Assembly: GCA_030696085.1 (NCBI GenBank) | Contig: JAUYNL010000030.1 | Location: 1-64,000, forward strand | DNA: 64,000 bases | Origin: Luteolibacter sp. | GTDB lineage: Bacteria > Verrucomicrobiota > Verrucomicrobiia > Verrucomicrobiales > Akkermansiaceae | Direction of reading: 5' to 3' | Shown here: piece after piece, positions 1 through 8,686 of the stretch | How the letters are laid out: the number at the start of each line of letters is the position of its first letter | How positions within the stretch are numbered: position 1 is the first letter of the stretch | Program-made: the position numbers and the translations under genes | The notes under the pieces: model-generated | What the model was told of the DNA's origin: nothing | What the model saw: only the letters and a program-made list of their open reading frames with translations | Databases searched by the model: none

Positions 1-16
1 CTCCCCACCCCGCACC

Positions 17-650
17 ATGCCGCAGTTGTTGTTACCCGGGATGCCCGAGGGGGCAATTCGAATCAATCCCGTCGTAAGCCACCTGTTCAAAGACGGGCAT
101 GTGACTTGGTTGGTCGGCTCTGACAATTACTTCTCCCATCGCGCCGGGGACACCGCCGGGCATCGCCTTGCGTTGGCCACGCACGCCCCTGTGAGATCCA
201 GAAGGCTTTGGGCGCCGCCCAACGCGCCACCCTCCTGGAAACCATCCAAACCCTCCAGATCGAGCGTGACGCCCTCAAACTCCAGCGTCGCGCCACCCCG
301 CACAAAATCGCCATTCAAGAACTTCCCGAAGCCGGGCGCCCGCGCCAATTGCGGCCCCTGGCCAAAACCCTCACCAGACACCGTCAAAATGAACGCCTAC
401 CGCGCTGGTCGGCCTGTTGCGCAAGCACCTGACCCACGAAGCCGAAGCGCGCGCCCTGATCCGCGAACCCTTCGTCTCCAGCGCCGATCTTGAGCCTGAT
501 CACGGGGGGGCCGGCACCGTGAGCATTCGGATCCACCGCATGGCCTCTCCCGTCCACGACAGAGCCATCGCACTGCTGCTGGAGGATCTCACCGCAGCCA
601 AATTCCGCCACCCGGAAACCGGCCACATCTTCATCTATCAGCTCATCTGA
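17..650 (+). pseudogene. Decayed transposase-like gene (N- and C-terminal remnants)
   Basis: Three reading frames hold consecutive pieces of one protein. Positions 17-170 encode an N-terminus with the segments LLLPGMPEGAIRINPVVSHL, TWLVGSDNYFSHRAGDTAG and HRLALAT. Positions 208-375 encode a basic coiled segment (TLQIERDALKLQRRATPHK). After about two frame changes, 417-650 encode a C-terminus (LLRKHLTHEAEARALIREPF ... HPETGHIFIYQLI) ending at TGA 648-650. From memory these ends match a transposase-like protein common in Verrucomicrobia and Planctomycetes; I cannot confirm this by search. The middle, expected to hold the catalytic part, is missing. The frame changes plus the internal deletion make it a pseudogene. 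No inverted repeats are visible at its ends. Confidence 0.6.
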
Positions 651-718
651 GCCGCTTGTTGCCCACGGTGGTGTGGGCGGAGACTGCTCCACGGGGACTT
701 CAGGTGAGATCTATGCGC

Positions 719-2101
719 TTACCATCCGTCCCCGTCCTTCGTCAGCCGGAACTCCATGCTTTTTTCCGCGCCGTCCGCAGCCGTGTAGCTCACCCGGTAG
801 CGGCCTTTGAAGCCGCGGAATCTCACCGTGCCGTCTTGCCCCGCCTTCACCGCCATACGCGTCATCCATTCCTGATGGATGAGATGGTCCAGCACGTGGA
901 ACGCGGGCTTCGGCTCCATCCGCCGGGTGAACAGCCCGGACTTCAGCGGCTCGCCCTTAGCCCCGCAATCATCGACCACGTTCCACCAGGTGATGCGTGT
1001 GATGCTCGGCCATGAAAACCAAAGCCGATACATGTCGCGCGCCAACCCGGCCTGAATCGCCAGTGCTTTTCCGCTTTCGCCGGGCGAGGGGATTGTGACC
1101 TCGCTCAGATGAATCGGCCGCTTGAGCGTGTCCAGTTCCTCCAAGTCCCGGATCACGTCCAACGGTTTCCACGATGTTCCGTTAGGAAAAGCATCTTTTC
1201 CCGCGGCGATGTCCAGGCACTCCGGCGGGTTGAAGATATGCATCTGCAATCCCACCACGTCGATCTTCGCTCCGCGCGCAATCAGCTCCCTGACAAACGG
1301 CGGATAGACCGCCCGCCACGAATCGTTGATGTTGAAACGCACCGAAGCGGGAAAATCCTTCTCCGCCAGCTTGAACGACTTGAACGTGTAATCATCCGGG
1401 ATCACTCCGTAGCGCGGTTCGCCGGGGGTGGGATCGACACTTTCGTTGACGATGTCCCAGCTCGGGATGCGGTCTTTGTAATACCGGCAGATTTCCGTAA
1501 TCCGTTTGCCGAACAAACTTTCCATTTCCCCGACCTTGTCCGGCGCTTTGGACACCCACGCCGGATGATTCCACGCCGGATTCCCCCAGATGATTGGATG
1601 TCCGTGCATCGCAATGCCCTTGGCCTCGCAAAACCCGATGATTTTTTCCGGTGCCGGACGCCGCCAATGGAACTCGTTCCACGGTTCCTTGAGCGCGTTC
1701 CAATACGCAGCGGAATCCCGCCCGGAAGCCAGATAACGCGGCTTACCTGGCTCCGGCTCAAAGGTCTTCCAGTAGAAGGCGATCGTCGCCGCGTTGAATA
1801 TCGTCCCGAACAACTCCTTGTATTTGCGGTTCAGCTCGTCGGAGCCCAACTGGTCGAAATTGAATATGTTCGCGCCGAAAAGAAACTCGTGGTCGAGTTG
1901 CTCAATCTTCACTTCCGTTCCCGCCTTGATCGATGGCAGGCTCAGCACCGCCGCCGCCATCCGGTTTTCATGAATGCCCCGCTCGATGCGATCCTTCACT
2001 TCCGGTGCGTTCCACATGGCACGATATGCGCCGCTCATCACTTCCGCACCTTGCACCGCCATGAGTGTTAGAGCCAGCCAACCGGTAATTGCCATCTTCA
2101 T
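719..2101 (-). CDS. Endo-1,4-beta-xylanase, glycoside hydrolase family 10
   Basis: About 460 residues. A signal peptide (MKMAITGWLALTLMAVQGAE) is followed by a GH10 barrel. Visible markers are HGHPIIWGNPAWNHP on strand 3, the acid/base glutamate in WDIVNESVD, the GLQMHIF motif, and the nucleophile glutamate in PIHLSEVTIPS, where classic GH10 enzymes have TELD. A tryptophan-rich WWNVVDD segment lines the cleft. A C-terminal tail of about 60 residues resembles the small beta domain seen in some GH10 proteins. It should cleave xylan-type beta-1,4 linkages outside the cytoplasm. An upstream ATG at 2155 overlaps the previous stop as ATGA and would add 18 residues. I chose 2101 because the signal peptide starts there and a G-rich stretch precedes it. 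Confidence 0.85.
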   Translation of the reverse strand: MKMAITGWLALTLMAVQGAEVMSGAYRAMWNAPEVKDRIERGIHENRMAAAVLSLPSIKAGTEVKIEQLDHEFLFGANIFNFDQLGSDELNRKYKELFGTIFNAATIAFYWKTFEPEPGKPRYLASGRDSAAYWNALKEPWNEFHWRRPAPEKIIGFCEAKGIAMHGHPIIWGNPAWNHPAWVSKAPDKVGEMESLFGKRITEICRYYKDRIPSWDIVNESVDPTPGEPRYGVIPDDYTFKSFKLAEKDFPASVRFNINDSWRAVYPPFVRELIARGAKIDVVGLQMHIFNPPECLDIAAGKDAFPNGTSWKPLDVIRDLEELDTLKRPIHLSEVTIPSPGESGKALAIQAGLARDMYRLWFSWPSITRITWWNVVDDCGAKGEPLKSGLFTRRMEPKPAFHVLDHLIHQEWMTRMAVKAGQDGTVRFRGFKGRYRVSYTAADGAEKSMEFRLTKDGDGW

Positions 2102-2151
2102 CCCGCCCCCCGGCTTCCGGCAAATAAAGACACTGCCTTGCAAATTGTCGC

Positions 2152-3483
2152 TCATGGTTTGGGTTTGATGCTGATGATGACGGGCGTATCCGCCTGCGGA
2201 GAGTCGCCGATGATTTCAGTGGTCCTGCCATCGGTGATGCCGGGTGTGACCATGATTTGGACGGGTTCGCCATGTTTGAGGGTCCAGACGTGGGGTTCGG
2301 CGGTGGTGGATCCGGGTTTGGGTGGGGGAGGCGTGCCGCGCCAGCGCCTGCCGCCGCCGGGAGAGAGGCTTTGAACGAGCGTGCGCTTGGTTTCATCCGG
2401 CTTGCCGGTTGCGATCGCGACTTCGGGATCGAAGCGTAGCGCGGAGTTTGGAACGACGATGATGTCCCGCTTGTCCACGATGGCGATATCGACGGTGGCG
2501 GTCATGCCGGGGCGCAGGGTGAGATCCTCATTGGCCACTTCCAACTCGGTGCTGTAGTTGACGACCCCCGTGCTGGCTGCGGTGTTGTTGTTTCCGCTGG
2601 ACGCGCCAGTGTTCGCCGCGCCGAATGCGACTTTCTTCACCTTGGCGGTGTAGGTGCGGCCCGGCCATGCATCGACGCTGAAGGTGGCGGTCTGGCCGGC
2701 TTGCACGCGGCCGATGTCAGCCTCGGATACGGAAACCTGGAGTTCCATTTTCCTGAGATCCTCCGCGATGGTGAAGAGGGTGGGTGCGGTGAACGACGCG
2801 GCGACGGTCTGACCGACTTCGATCGAGCGGGCGAGCACCACGCCATCGACCGGGGAGCGGATGATGGCTTTTTCCAGATCGCGCTCGAAGGATTTCACTT
2901 CGGCTTCGGCGCCGGCGACCGCCGCGTTGGCGCTTTCCAGATCGGCCTCGGCGCGGGCGACGGTGGCCTTGGATGTTTCCATGGTCGCGCGAGACGGGGT
3001 TTTTCCGCCGCTCAATTCGTGGAGTTCCTGCTGGCGTGCGAGGGCGGCGTTGCTTTCCGCGAGCGTGGCCATGGCCTGGCTGACCCTGGCCTTGGCGGCG
3101 AGCAGCGCGGCGCGGCTGCGTTCGGTCTGCTGGTTGAGCTTGGAGGTGTCGAGTTTGGCGAGTTGCTGTCCTTTCTTCACCGTGTCGTTGGTGTCCACAT
3201 GGACTTCGCTCACGGTGCCGGAGAGTTCGCTGCCGATGATCACTTCATTGGTGGGGGCGAGGTTGCCGGCGGCGGTGACGACCAGTGAGATGCGGCCCAG
3301 CTTGACCGGCGTGGTGACATATTCGGGTTTTTCAAGATCCGATTGATCGCGCGAGAAATACAGATAGGCGGCACCGGCAGCCAGGGCGATGGCTGCGGCG
3401 GTGATCAACCACTTGCGCAGAGGTCTGGACTTGCTGTCGCGGACGATGGCGGCGAGATCTTCGTGGGGTTTCGGCTTGGACAT
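2152..3483 (-). CDS. Efflux pump periplasmic adaptor (MacA/HlyD membrane fusion protein)
   Basis: 443 residues. A single N-terminal membrane anchor at about residues 24-43 (LITAAAIALAAGAAYLYF) precedes a lipoyl/barrel-sandwich half-motif (VIIGSELSGTVSEVHVDTND). A long alpha-hairpin follows, rich in Ala, Glu and Lys (about 100-200), then the second lipoyl half (IRSPVDGVVLARSIEVGQTV) and beta-barrel segments. The family links an inner-membrane ABC or RND pump to a TolC channel. It lies 20 bp downstream of the TolC-like gene and its stop overlaps an ATG of the xylanase. The insert with Gly-Ala-Ser-Asn repeats near residue 295 and a Gly/Pro-rich patch near residue 375 resemble MacA relatives. No inner-membrane pump gene is next to it. 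Confidence 0.9.
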   Translation of the reverse strand: MSKPKPHEDLAAIVRDSKSRPLRKWLITAAAIALAAGAAYLYFSRDQSDLEKPEYVTTPVKLGRISLVVTAAGNLAPTNEVIIGSELSGTVSEVHVDTNDTVKKGQQLAKLDTSKLNQQTERSRAALLAAKARVSQAMATLAESNAALARQQELHELSGGKTPSRATMETSKATVARAEADLESANAAVAGAEAEVKSFERDLEKAIIRSPVDGVVLARSIEVGQTVAASFTAPTLFTIAEDLRKMELQVSVSEADIGRVQAGQTATFSVDAWPGRTYTAKVKKVAFGAANTGASSGNNNTAASTGVVNYSTELEVANEDLTLRPGMTATVDIAIVDKRDIIVVPNSALRFDPEVAIATGKPDETKRTLVQSLSPGGGRRWRGTPPPPKPGSTTAEPHVWTLKHGEPVQIMVTPGITDGRTTEIIGDSPQADTPVIISIKPKP

Positions 3484-3503
3484 GACGGCTCGGAAAAAAC
3501 GAT

Positions 3504-4907
3504 TCAGGGTGATGTGGGCCAGCCGCCGCCGAGCGCCTGATAGAGGCGGATGTAGGCGGTGGTGCGGTCGGTGCGGGTGGAAAGCAGGTTGTCCTCAAGG
3601 CTGAGCAGGGTGCGCTGGGAATCGAGCACATCGAGGAAATCGATCTCTCCCGCTTCATAGCGCTGGCGGGCGAGTTGGTCGGCCTCGCGGGCGAGCCGGG
3701 TGGCTTTCTCCAGGGTGGCGAGGCGCTCGGCGGTGCGGCGGCAGGCGATGAGCGCGTTCTCGGCTTCTGATAGAGCGGTGAGCACCGTGACGCGGTATTG
3801 GTCGATGGCTTGCTGCTCGACGGCGCTTGCTGCCTCGATGTTGGCGCGGATGCGGCCGGCGTCGAAGATGGGCGAGGTGAGGTTGGTGGCGAAATTGGCG
3901 GCGGCGGTTTCCGGATCGAGGAAATCGCGGGCATGGATGGTGTCGAGCCCGAGCGATCCTGATAGATTGAGCGAGGGGTATCGGGCGGCGTCCGCGGCGC
4001 GGGTGTTTGCGGCGGCGGCGAGCACCTGATAGCCTGCGAGGCGGACATCGGGGCGCTGGCGCAGCGCGTCGGCGGGAATGCCGATGGCCAGGCTGTCCGG
4101 GGGATTCGGGATGCCTTTGCCGGAGGCGAGCATGGTGTCGAGCGCGCCCGGTTCGCGGCCGGAGAGCAGGGCGAGCTGGTTGCGATCCTGGGAGATCGCC
4201 TGCTCCAGCGAGGGGATGGCGGCGCGGGCGGATTCGAGGCTGCTTTGCGCCTGGTTGGATTCGAGCGTGTCCGCCTCGCCTGCCTGCTGGCGCCAACTGG
4301 CGAGCTGGGCGGTCTGCTCGCGGGTGGTTACGTTTTGGTGGAGGACGACGAGCCGTGCCTCATTGGCGCGGAGGCTGGTGTAAGTGGTGGCGATTTCCGC
4401 AGCGAGCGAGGCGTGGACCGAATTCAGGTTTTCCTCGGCGGCTCCGAGGTTGGCGGCGGCGGCCTGGATCGTGCTGCGGCGTCTGCCGAAGAGATCGACT
4501 TCCCATGAGGCGTCGAGTCCGGCCGAGTAGGAGGTGCCTGAGATCCGGCCGGCTTGCTCGGTGTCGGTGCTGCGCGAGTTGCGGGAAACGCCACCATCCA
4601 CGGCTGGGAAAAGCCCGGCGACCTCCGAATCCCGGCGGGCGCGGGATTCGCGGATTCGCGCCGTAGCGGCGCTGATGTCCGGGCTGTCCTTCAGCGCGGT
4701 GGAAATCAGGCGGTTGAGCGTGGAATCGCCGAAACGGCCCCACCATCGGGAAAGATCCTTCGCCGGCGAGGCCTGCGGGAAAGCGCCCGCGTTTTTCCAC
4801 GCCGCCGGAACTGTCATGGGTTTGGAATGGAAACCGGAATCCAGCGCACAGGACGCCAGAATCATGGAAATCAATGCAAGGCATGGGCCGGAACGAGGCG
4901 GAATCAT
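3504..4907 (-). CDS. TolC/NodT-family outer-membrane efflux lipoprotein
   Basis: About 467 residues from the ATG at 4907, where a lipoprotein signal begins (MIPPRSGPCLALISMILASC) with lipobox LASC; the Cys would be acylated. The mature protein has the two structural repeats of the outer-membrane efflux family: an early WWGRFGDSTLNRLI segment, a central DASWEVDLFGRRRSTIQAA motif typical of NodT proteins, then RQRPDVRLAGYQVLAA and the C-terminal FLDVLDSQRTLLSLED helix. It should form a trimeric channel across the outer membrane and pair with the adaptor immediately downstream. A longer frame to 5003 would overlap thiG and lacks a signal sequence, so I rejected it. Confidence 0.9.
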   Translation of the reverse strand: MIPPRSGPCLALISMILASCALDSGFHSKPMTVPAAWKNAGAFPQASPAKDLSRWWGRFGDSTLNRLISTALKDSPDISAATARIRESRARRDSEVAGLFPAVDGGVSRNSRSTDTEQAGRISGTSYSAGLDASWEVDLFGRRRSTIQAAAANLGAAEENLNSVHASLAAEIATTYTSLRANEARLVVLHQNVTTREQTAQLASWRQQAGEADTLESNQAQSSLESARAAIPSLEQAISQDRNQLALLSGREPGALDTMLASGKGIPNPPDSLAIGIPADALRQRPDVRLAGYQVLAAAANTRAADAARYPSLNLSGSLGLDTIHARDFLDPETAAANFATNLTSPIFDAGRIRANIEAASAVEQQAIDQYRVTVLTALSEAENALIACRRTAERLATLEKATRLAREADQLARQRYEAGEIDFLDVLDSQRTLLSLEDNLLSTRTDRTTAYIRLYQALGGGWPTSP

Positions 4908-4999
4908 TAGGGAATCTAGGATGCGGCGGAGACTCACCTGCTTGAACGTGGAACGGAAGCCCGGACTTTCATGTGTTACCGGGGATGTTCCGGCAAAAC

Positions 5000-5773
5000 T
5001 CATCCCAGAAAGCCGGTGAGCGGGCTCGTCGCGCTGGCGTGATCGAGGGCTTCGGGCAGGCCGAGCTTGAACGCCTCCCGTCCCGCCTCGACCGCGAGTT
5101 TGAAAGCCGCCGCCATCCGCGCCGGATCACTGGCGATGGCGATGGCGGTGTTGACGAGCACGGCGTCGGCTCCGAGCTCCATGGCTTCTGCGGCATGGCT
5201 GGGCGCGCCGATGCCGGCATCCACCACGACCGGCACGATGGCCTGATCGATGATGATGCGGATCTGGTCGCGGGTGGCGAGGCCCCTGTTGGATCCGATG
5301 GGCGCGCCGAGCGGCATCACGGTGGCGGCGCCGGCCTCCTGCAGGCGCTTGGCGAGTACCGGATCGGCATTGATGTAGGGCAGCACGGTGAAGCCTTCCC
5401 TGACGAGGATTTCAGCGGCCTTGAGTGTCTCGATCGGATCGGGAAGCAGGTAGGTGGGATCCGGGTGGATTTCGAGTTTCACCCATTTCGGCAGGCCTGC
5501 GGCGGCGGCGAGGCGGGCGAGGCGCACGGCTTCCTCCGCGTTCATCGCGCCGCTGGTGTTGGGGAGGATGAGGTATTTTTCCGGATCGATGAAATCGAGG
5601 ATGTTGGCGAAGGGGTCGTGTCCGCCTGATAGATCGGCGCGGCGCAGGGCGACGGTGACGATCTGCGTGCCGCTGGCGGCAAGGGCATCGCGCATCGATT
5701 CATTGGATGGGAATTTCCCGGTGCCGAGAAACAGGCGGGAGTGGAACTGACGGCCGGCGATGATGAGAGGCAT
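5000..5773 (-). CDS. thiG: Thiazole synthase ThiG
   Basis: 257 residues, the usual length for ThiG. It makes the thiazole phosphate ring of thiamine from deoxyxylulose phosphate, ThiS thiocarboxylate and dehydroglycine. Visible signatures: an N-terminal [17 protein letters not shown] segment, [17 protein letters not shown], the Schiff-base lysine region [20 protein letters not shown], a phosphate-binding [14 protein letters not shown] and [20 protein letters not shown]. It is the last gene of a minus-strand group after the HAD hydrolase (21 bp gap). No other thi gene is in the window, so ThiS, ThiF and ThiO/H must be elsewhere. The short leader contains degenerate TTGAGA-type heptamers (5774-5800). 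Confidence 0.95.
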   Translation of the reverse strand: MPLIIAGRQFHSRLFLGTGKFPSNESMRDALAASGTQIVTVALRRADLSGGHDPFANILDFIDPEKYLILPNTSGAMNAEEAVRLARLAAAAGLPKWVKLEIHPDPTYLLPDPIETLKAAEILVREGFTVLPYINADPVLAKRLQEAGAATVMPLGAPIGSNRGLATRDQIRIIIDQAIVPVVVDAGIGAPSHAAEAMELGADAVLVNTAIAIASDPARMAAAFKLAVEAGREAFKLGLPEALDHASATSPLTGFLG

Positions 5774-5794
5774 GGAGATTTGAGAGTTGAGATT

Positions 5795-6388
5795 TCAGAT
5801 GGGGAAGGATGACAGCCAGCGTTCGAAGGCGGGGTGGTCCGTGAGATCGTATTGGTGGCATTGGAAGCCGAACTCGCGGCCGGTGGCGATGTTTTCGGGC
5901 ATGTCGTCGATGTAGAGCGTTTCCCGCGGGATGAGCCGGTGGGTGTCCAGCGCGTGCTGATAGATCGGCGGGTGGGGCTTGATGGAGCCTGTTTCGAAGG
6001 AGAGCACCGCCTCATCGAAGAGCGAGAATTCCGGATAGGCATCGAAGACCCACGGGCAGTGGATGGCGTTGGTGTTGGAGAACAGGATCAGCCGGTGGCC
6101 GGCGGCGGAAAGCTCCCGCACGCGCTCCCACATCGCCTCGTTGGGCGTGAATATTTTCTGCCAGGCATCGCGGAACTCCGCAGGGGTGGCGTCGCTGCCG
6201 AGCACGCCGAGCGCCCAGTGGATATAGGTGTCAGGATCGATCGCGCCGGCCTCGAAGTCGTCCTTGCGATCTAGCAGGCGGGTCATGCGCTCGTGCGGAT
6301 CCGTGCATCCGGCAGGCAGCAGGCGCGCCAGCGAGGACTCGAAATCGAAGTCGAGCAACACGCGGCCGATGTCGTAGAGGAAGGTCAT
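5795..6388 (-). CDS. HAD-superfamily hydrolase (phosphatase-like)
   Basis: 197 residues. HAD core motifs are partly visible: the N-terminal strand is FLYDIGRVLLDFDFESSL, where motif I would normally be DxDGTL and here reads DIGRVLLDFD. Motif II serine is in LILFSNTNAIHCPWVF, the conserved lysine is in GSIKPHPPIYQHAL, and motif III/IV acids are in ETLYIDDMPENIATGREFG. The arrangement resembles the alpha-D-glucose-1-phosphate phosphatase YihX group. The start overlaps the stop of the glycosyltransferase upstream by four bases (ATGA). The substrate cannot be told from sequence. Confidence 0.8.
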   Translation of the reverse strand: MTFLYDIGRVLLDFDFESSLARLLPAGCTDPHERMTRLLDRKDDFEAGAIDPDTYIHWALGVLGSDATPAEFRDAWQKIFTPNEAMWERVRELSAAGHRLILFSNTNAIHCPWVFDAYPEFSLFDEAVLSFETGSIKPHPPIYQHALDTHRLIPRETLYIDDMPENIATGREFGFQCHQYDLTDHPAFERWLSSFPI

Positions 6389-7491
6389 GGGCGGGAATTT
6401 GAGATTTGGTCGAGAATGAAACGAGCCGCGGTGATGGCGCCGGAGTTGCGGTCGTGGTGGGCGAGGGCGTGTTTCATCGCGCGCCAGCCGGTGGCGTGAT
6501 CGCGGAGCAGCGAGGAAACCCGGCGGCTGAGTTCTCCGGGGGTGTCCGCGAGCGCACCGCCTCCGATGGATTCCAGCAGTTTCAGGTTTCCCTCCTCCTG
6601 GCCGGGCACCAGGTGGTGGATGAACATCGGGCAGCGGGCGGCGATCGCCTCATGCACGGTGGCTCCGCCGGCCTTGCCGATCACCAGGTGGTGTTGGTTG
6701 AGGAGTTGCGGAACGCGGCGCGTCCAGCCGATCAGCCGGACGCGGCCGGGATAGGCGTCCTTGATCGCGCGGGCGTTCGGATAAAGGCTACGGAAATTGC
6801 GCCCCAGCACGATGGTGAGCCGCACGGAGCTTGAGGTTTCCAACACGGCGCGGGCGTGATCACGGAGCAGCGAGGATGGCGAGGTGGGGAAATACAGGAT
6901 GCGGAAGGGCTCGCAACCATCAGCGGGGTCCACCGGATGGAGTTGGCAAAAAACGGGATTCACGGGGAAGCCGGTATCGATGATTTTTTGCGCGGCCAGG
7001 CCCTTGCCCATCATCGCCTCGCGTGTCGCGGAATCGGTGACGAGCCAGAAATTTCCAGGCGCATGCAGCCAGGCGGCGTTGATTTCGATGGAATCCGTGA
7101 CCACGGTGAAAACCGGGAGTTTTTCGTCGATCCGTGGCATGAAATACGGATAAAGCGGGTAGGTGCTGACGACCGCCGCGGGTTGGAACTCGTCAATGAG
7201 GCTGGCCAGCGCACGTTCGGGTGGACCCAGAACCGGAGAATTCTGCCGCGAGAAATCACAGCGTTCGGTGGAGCGGTAAATCCACGCCCATAGCTGCGGA
7301 AAACGCGTGGTCACCATCCGGTAGCTGCGGGCTACGAGGTTCGTGAGTCCCGGCGCACCGAGCATGCAGGGGTCGCTGACGCGGGTGATGGCACCCGCCG
7401 CGTCGAGCGCGAGGCCCAGATTTCGGGCGGCGCTGTTGTGGCCCTCGCCGAAGGCGGCGGTGACGATGAGGATGCGCGGAGTGGCGGGCAT
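6385..7491 (-). CDS. MGDG-synthase-like glycosyltransferase (GT28 type)
   Basis: 368 residues from the ATG at 7491, immediately before the first beta strand (PRILIVTAAFGEGHNSAARN) with the GEGH loop typical of MurG, MGDG synthase and UgtP-type enzymes. Further markers are TVVTDSIEINAAWLHAPG, which matches the DMG-synthase N-domain, and the C-terminal donor site HHLVIGKAGGATVHEAIAAR with a following PMFIHHLVPGQEEGN. It should transfer a sugar, probably from a UDP-sugar, to diacylglycerol or a related lipid at the membrane. A longer frame to 7668 runs into the divergent gene and has no family similarity. It heads a three-gene group with the HAD hydrolase and thiG. Confidence 0.8.
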   Translation of the reverse strand: MPATPRILIVTAAFGEGHNSAARNLGLALDAAGAITRVSDPCMLGAPGLTNLVARSYRMVTTRFPQLWAWIYRSTERCDFSRQNSPVLGPPERALASLIDEFQPAAVVSTYPLYPYFMPRIDEKLPVFTVVTDSIEINAAWLHAPGNFWLVTDSATREAMMGKGLAAQKIIDTGFPVNPVFCQLHPVDPADGCEPFRILYFPTSPSSLLRDHARAVLETSSSVRLTIVLGRNFRSLYPNARAIKDAYPGRVRLIGWTRRVPQLLNQHHLVIGKAGGATVHEAIAARCPMFIHHLVPGQEEGNLKLLESIGGGALADTPGELSRRVSSLLRDHATGWRAMKHALAHHDRNSGAITAARFILDQISNSRP

Positions 7492-7567
7492 GATGGGGCG
7501 GCGGCGGAGATTTAGAGCGATACGGGCGTTGCGTCCATGGAGTTTTGCGTCTTTCATTCCGCCGGAA

Positions 7568-8686
7568 ATGGCGCGTGTGGAGAAACCAGTGGAGCTGAGA
7601 CCGGTCGATGACGAAGTCGCTCCGGCACCGGTCGTGGTGCGCCTCTCCAATCGCGAAACCGAACGCAATCCGCGGGATGAAAAACCGATCCGCCTCGGCC
7701 CGCAGGCCAGTTCGGAAGCACCGAGCCGCCTCGATCTCCCGGATCGCGGCGAGATTGAACTGAGGACCCATCAACCCGGCATTGAGGCGCTCATCGAGAC
7801 GGAAACCAGCAACCCGGACCTCACCGAGCAAAACTGGGGGGAGGCGTCCGTCCGCCGCCATCCCATCCCGTGGGGCTGGTTCGCCCTTATCGCGCTGGCC
7901 ATCGCCGCCGCCGTGGTGTGGTCCCTGAGCCATGTGCGCGAGGCCGACACGCAGGCAGACCAGATCCGTGTCGAAACGGAATCCGTGCTGGCCCGCGAAG
8001 AGCGGGAGGAAACCGAGGCCCGCGTCCTTATCGACCGCATCGAGGACTCTCTGCGGTTTTTTTTCAACGCAACGACGGTCGAATTCCTGGCCCGCAATGT
8101 TCGCCACCCGGAACGCGTGCTGCCCTTGATGCGGCAATACTACGCGCGCCAGTCCGTCTCTTCCGGCCGGATGCGTTCCATCCGGGTTCTCCAGCCACTG
8201 ACACTGGAAAATCGCGGAAATTTCTGGATGGCCTCGGTCCTCCTGACCAATGGACAGCTTCAGAATCTCATCATCGAGATCGATGCATCCGGCCAGCCGC
8301 TCATCGATTGGGAAACCATGGTATGCCACCAGCCGATGCCCTGGGATGAATTCGCCCGGGAAAGACCCGCCGGCACCTCATTGGATTTCCGCGTCTATGC
8401 CGAGCAGGACTCGTTTTTCAGCCATGAGTTTGCCGATTCCGGGCGATGGTTGTGCTTTCGCCTCACCGCGCTGGACAGCGAGGAAACGCTCTTCGGCTAC
8501 ATCTCCGCGGACAGCGGCGAGGCCCGGGGTCTGCTCGATCTGATCGATGCCAACCGCGGCGGCAAGGTCAGCCTGATTCTGCGACTGGGGATTCCGGAGG
8601 GTCTCCAGTCCCGCCGGGGAGTGATGATCGAAAAAGTGATCAATTCCCGATGGTTGTTCATTGATGCCCCGGATTCCACATCCTGA
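7568..8686 (+). CDS. Single-pass membrane protein of unknown function
   Basis: 372 residues from the ATG at 7568 (MARVEKPVEL...). The first 100 residues are hydrophilic and Pro/Glu-rich. One membrane segment lies at about 101-120 (PWGWFALIALAIAAAVVWSL). A short charged coil (REEREETEARVLIDRIEDSL) and an extracytoplasmic domain of about 230 residues with alternating beta character follow. I do not recognise the family. Its stop overlaps the start of the next gene (TGATG), so the two are probably translated together. It may assist the alkaline-phosphatase-fold protein downstream, but that is only inferred from position. Confidence 0.65.
   Translation: MARVEKPVELRPVDDEVAPAPVVVRLSNRETERNPRDEKPIRLGPQASSEAPSRLDLPDRGEIELRTHQPGIEALIETETSNPDLTEQNWGEASVRRHPIPWGWFALIALAIAAAVVWSLSHVREADTQADQIRVETESVLAREEREETEARVLIDRIEDSLRFFFNATTVEFLARNVRHPERVLPLMRQYYARQSVSSGRMRSIRVLQPLTLENRGNFWMASVLLTNGQLQNLIIEIDASGQPLIDWETMVCHQPMPWDEFARERPAGTSLDFRVYAEQDSFFSHEFADSGRWLCFRLTALDSEETLFGYISADSGEARGLLDLIDANRGGKVSLILRLGIPEGLQSRRGVMIEKVINSRWLFIDAPDSTS

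Noticed and set aside
1109-2071. Long plus-strand frame opposite the xylanase gene
   Set aside because: It is the mirror frame of the GH10 gene, has an arginine-rich composition and no family motif.
2701-3288. Gly/Phe-rich plus-strand frame opposite the adaptor gene
   Set aside because: Shadow of the adaptor coding strand with low-complexity composition.
5774-5800. TPP riboswitch in front of thiG
   Set aside because: Only about 20 bp of non-coding heptamer-like sequence precedes thiG, with no THI-box pattern.
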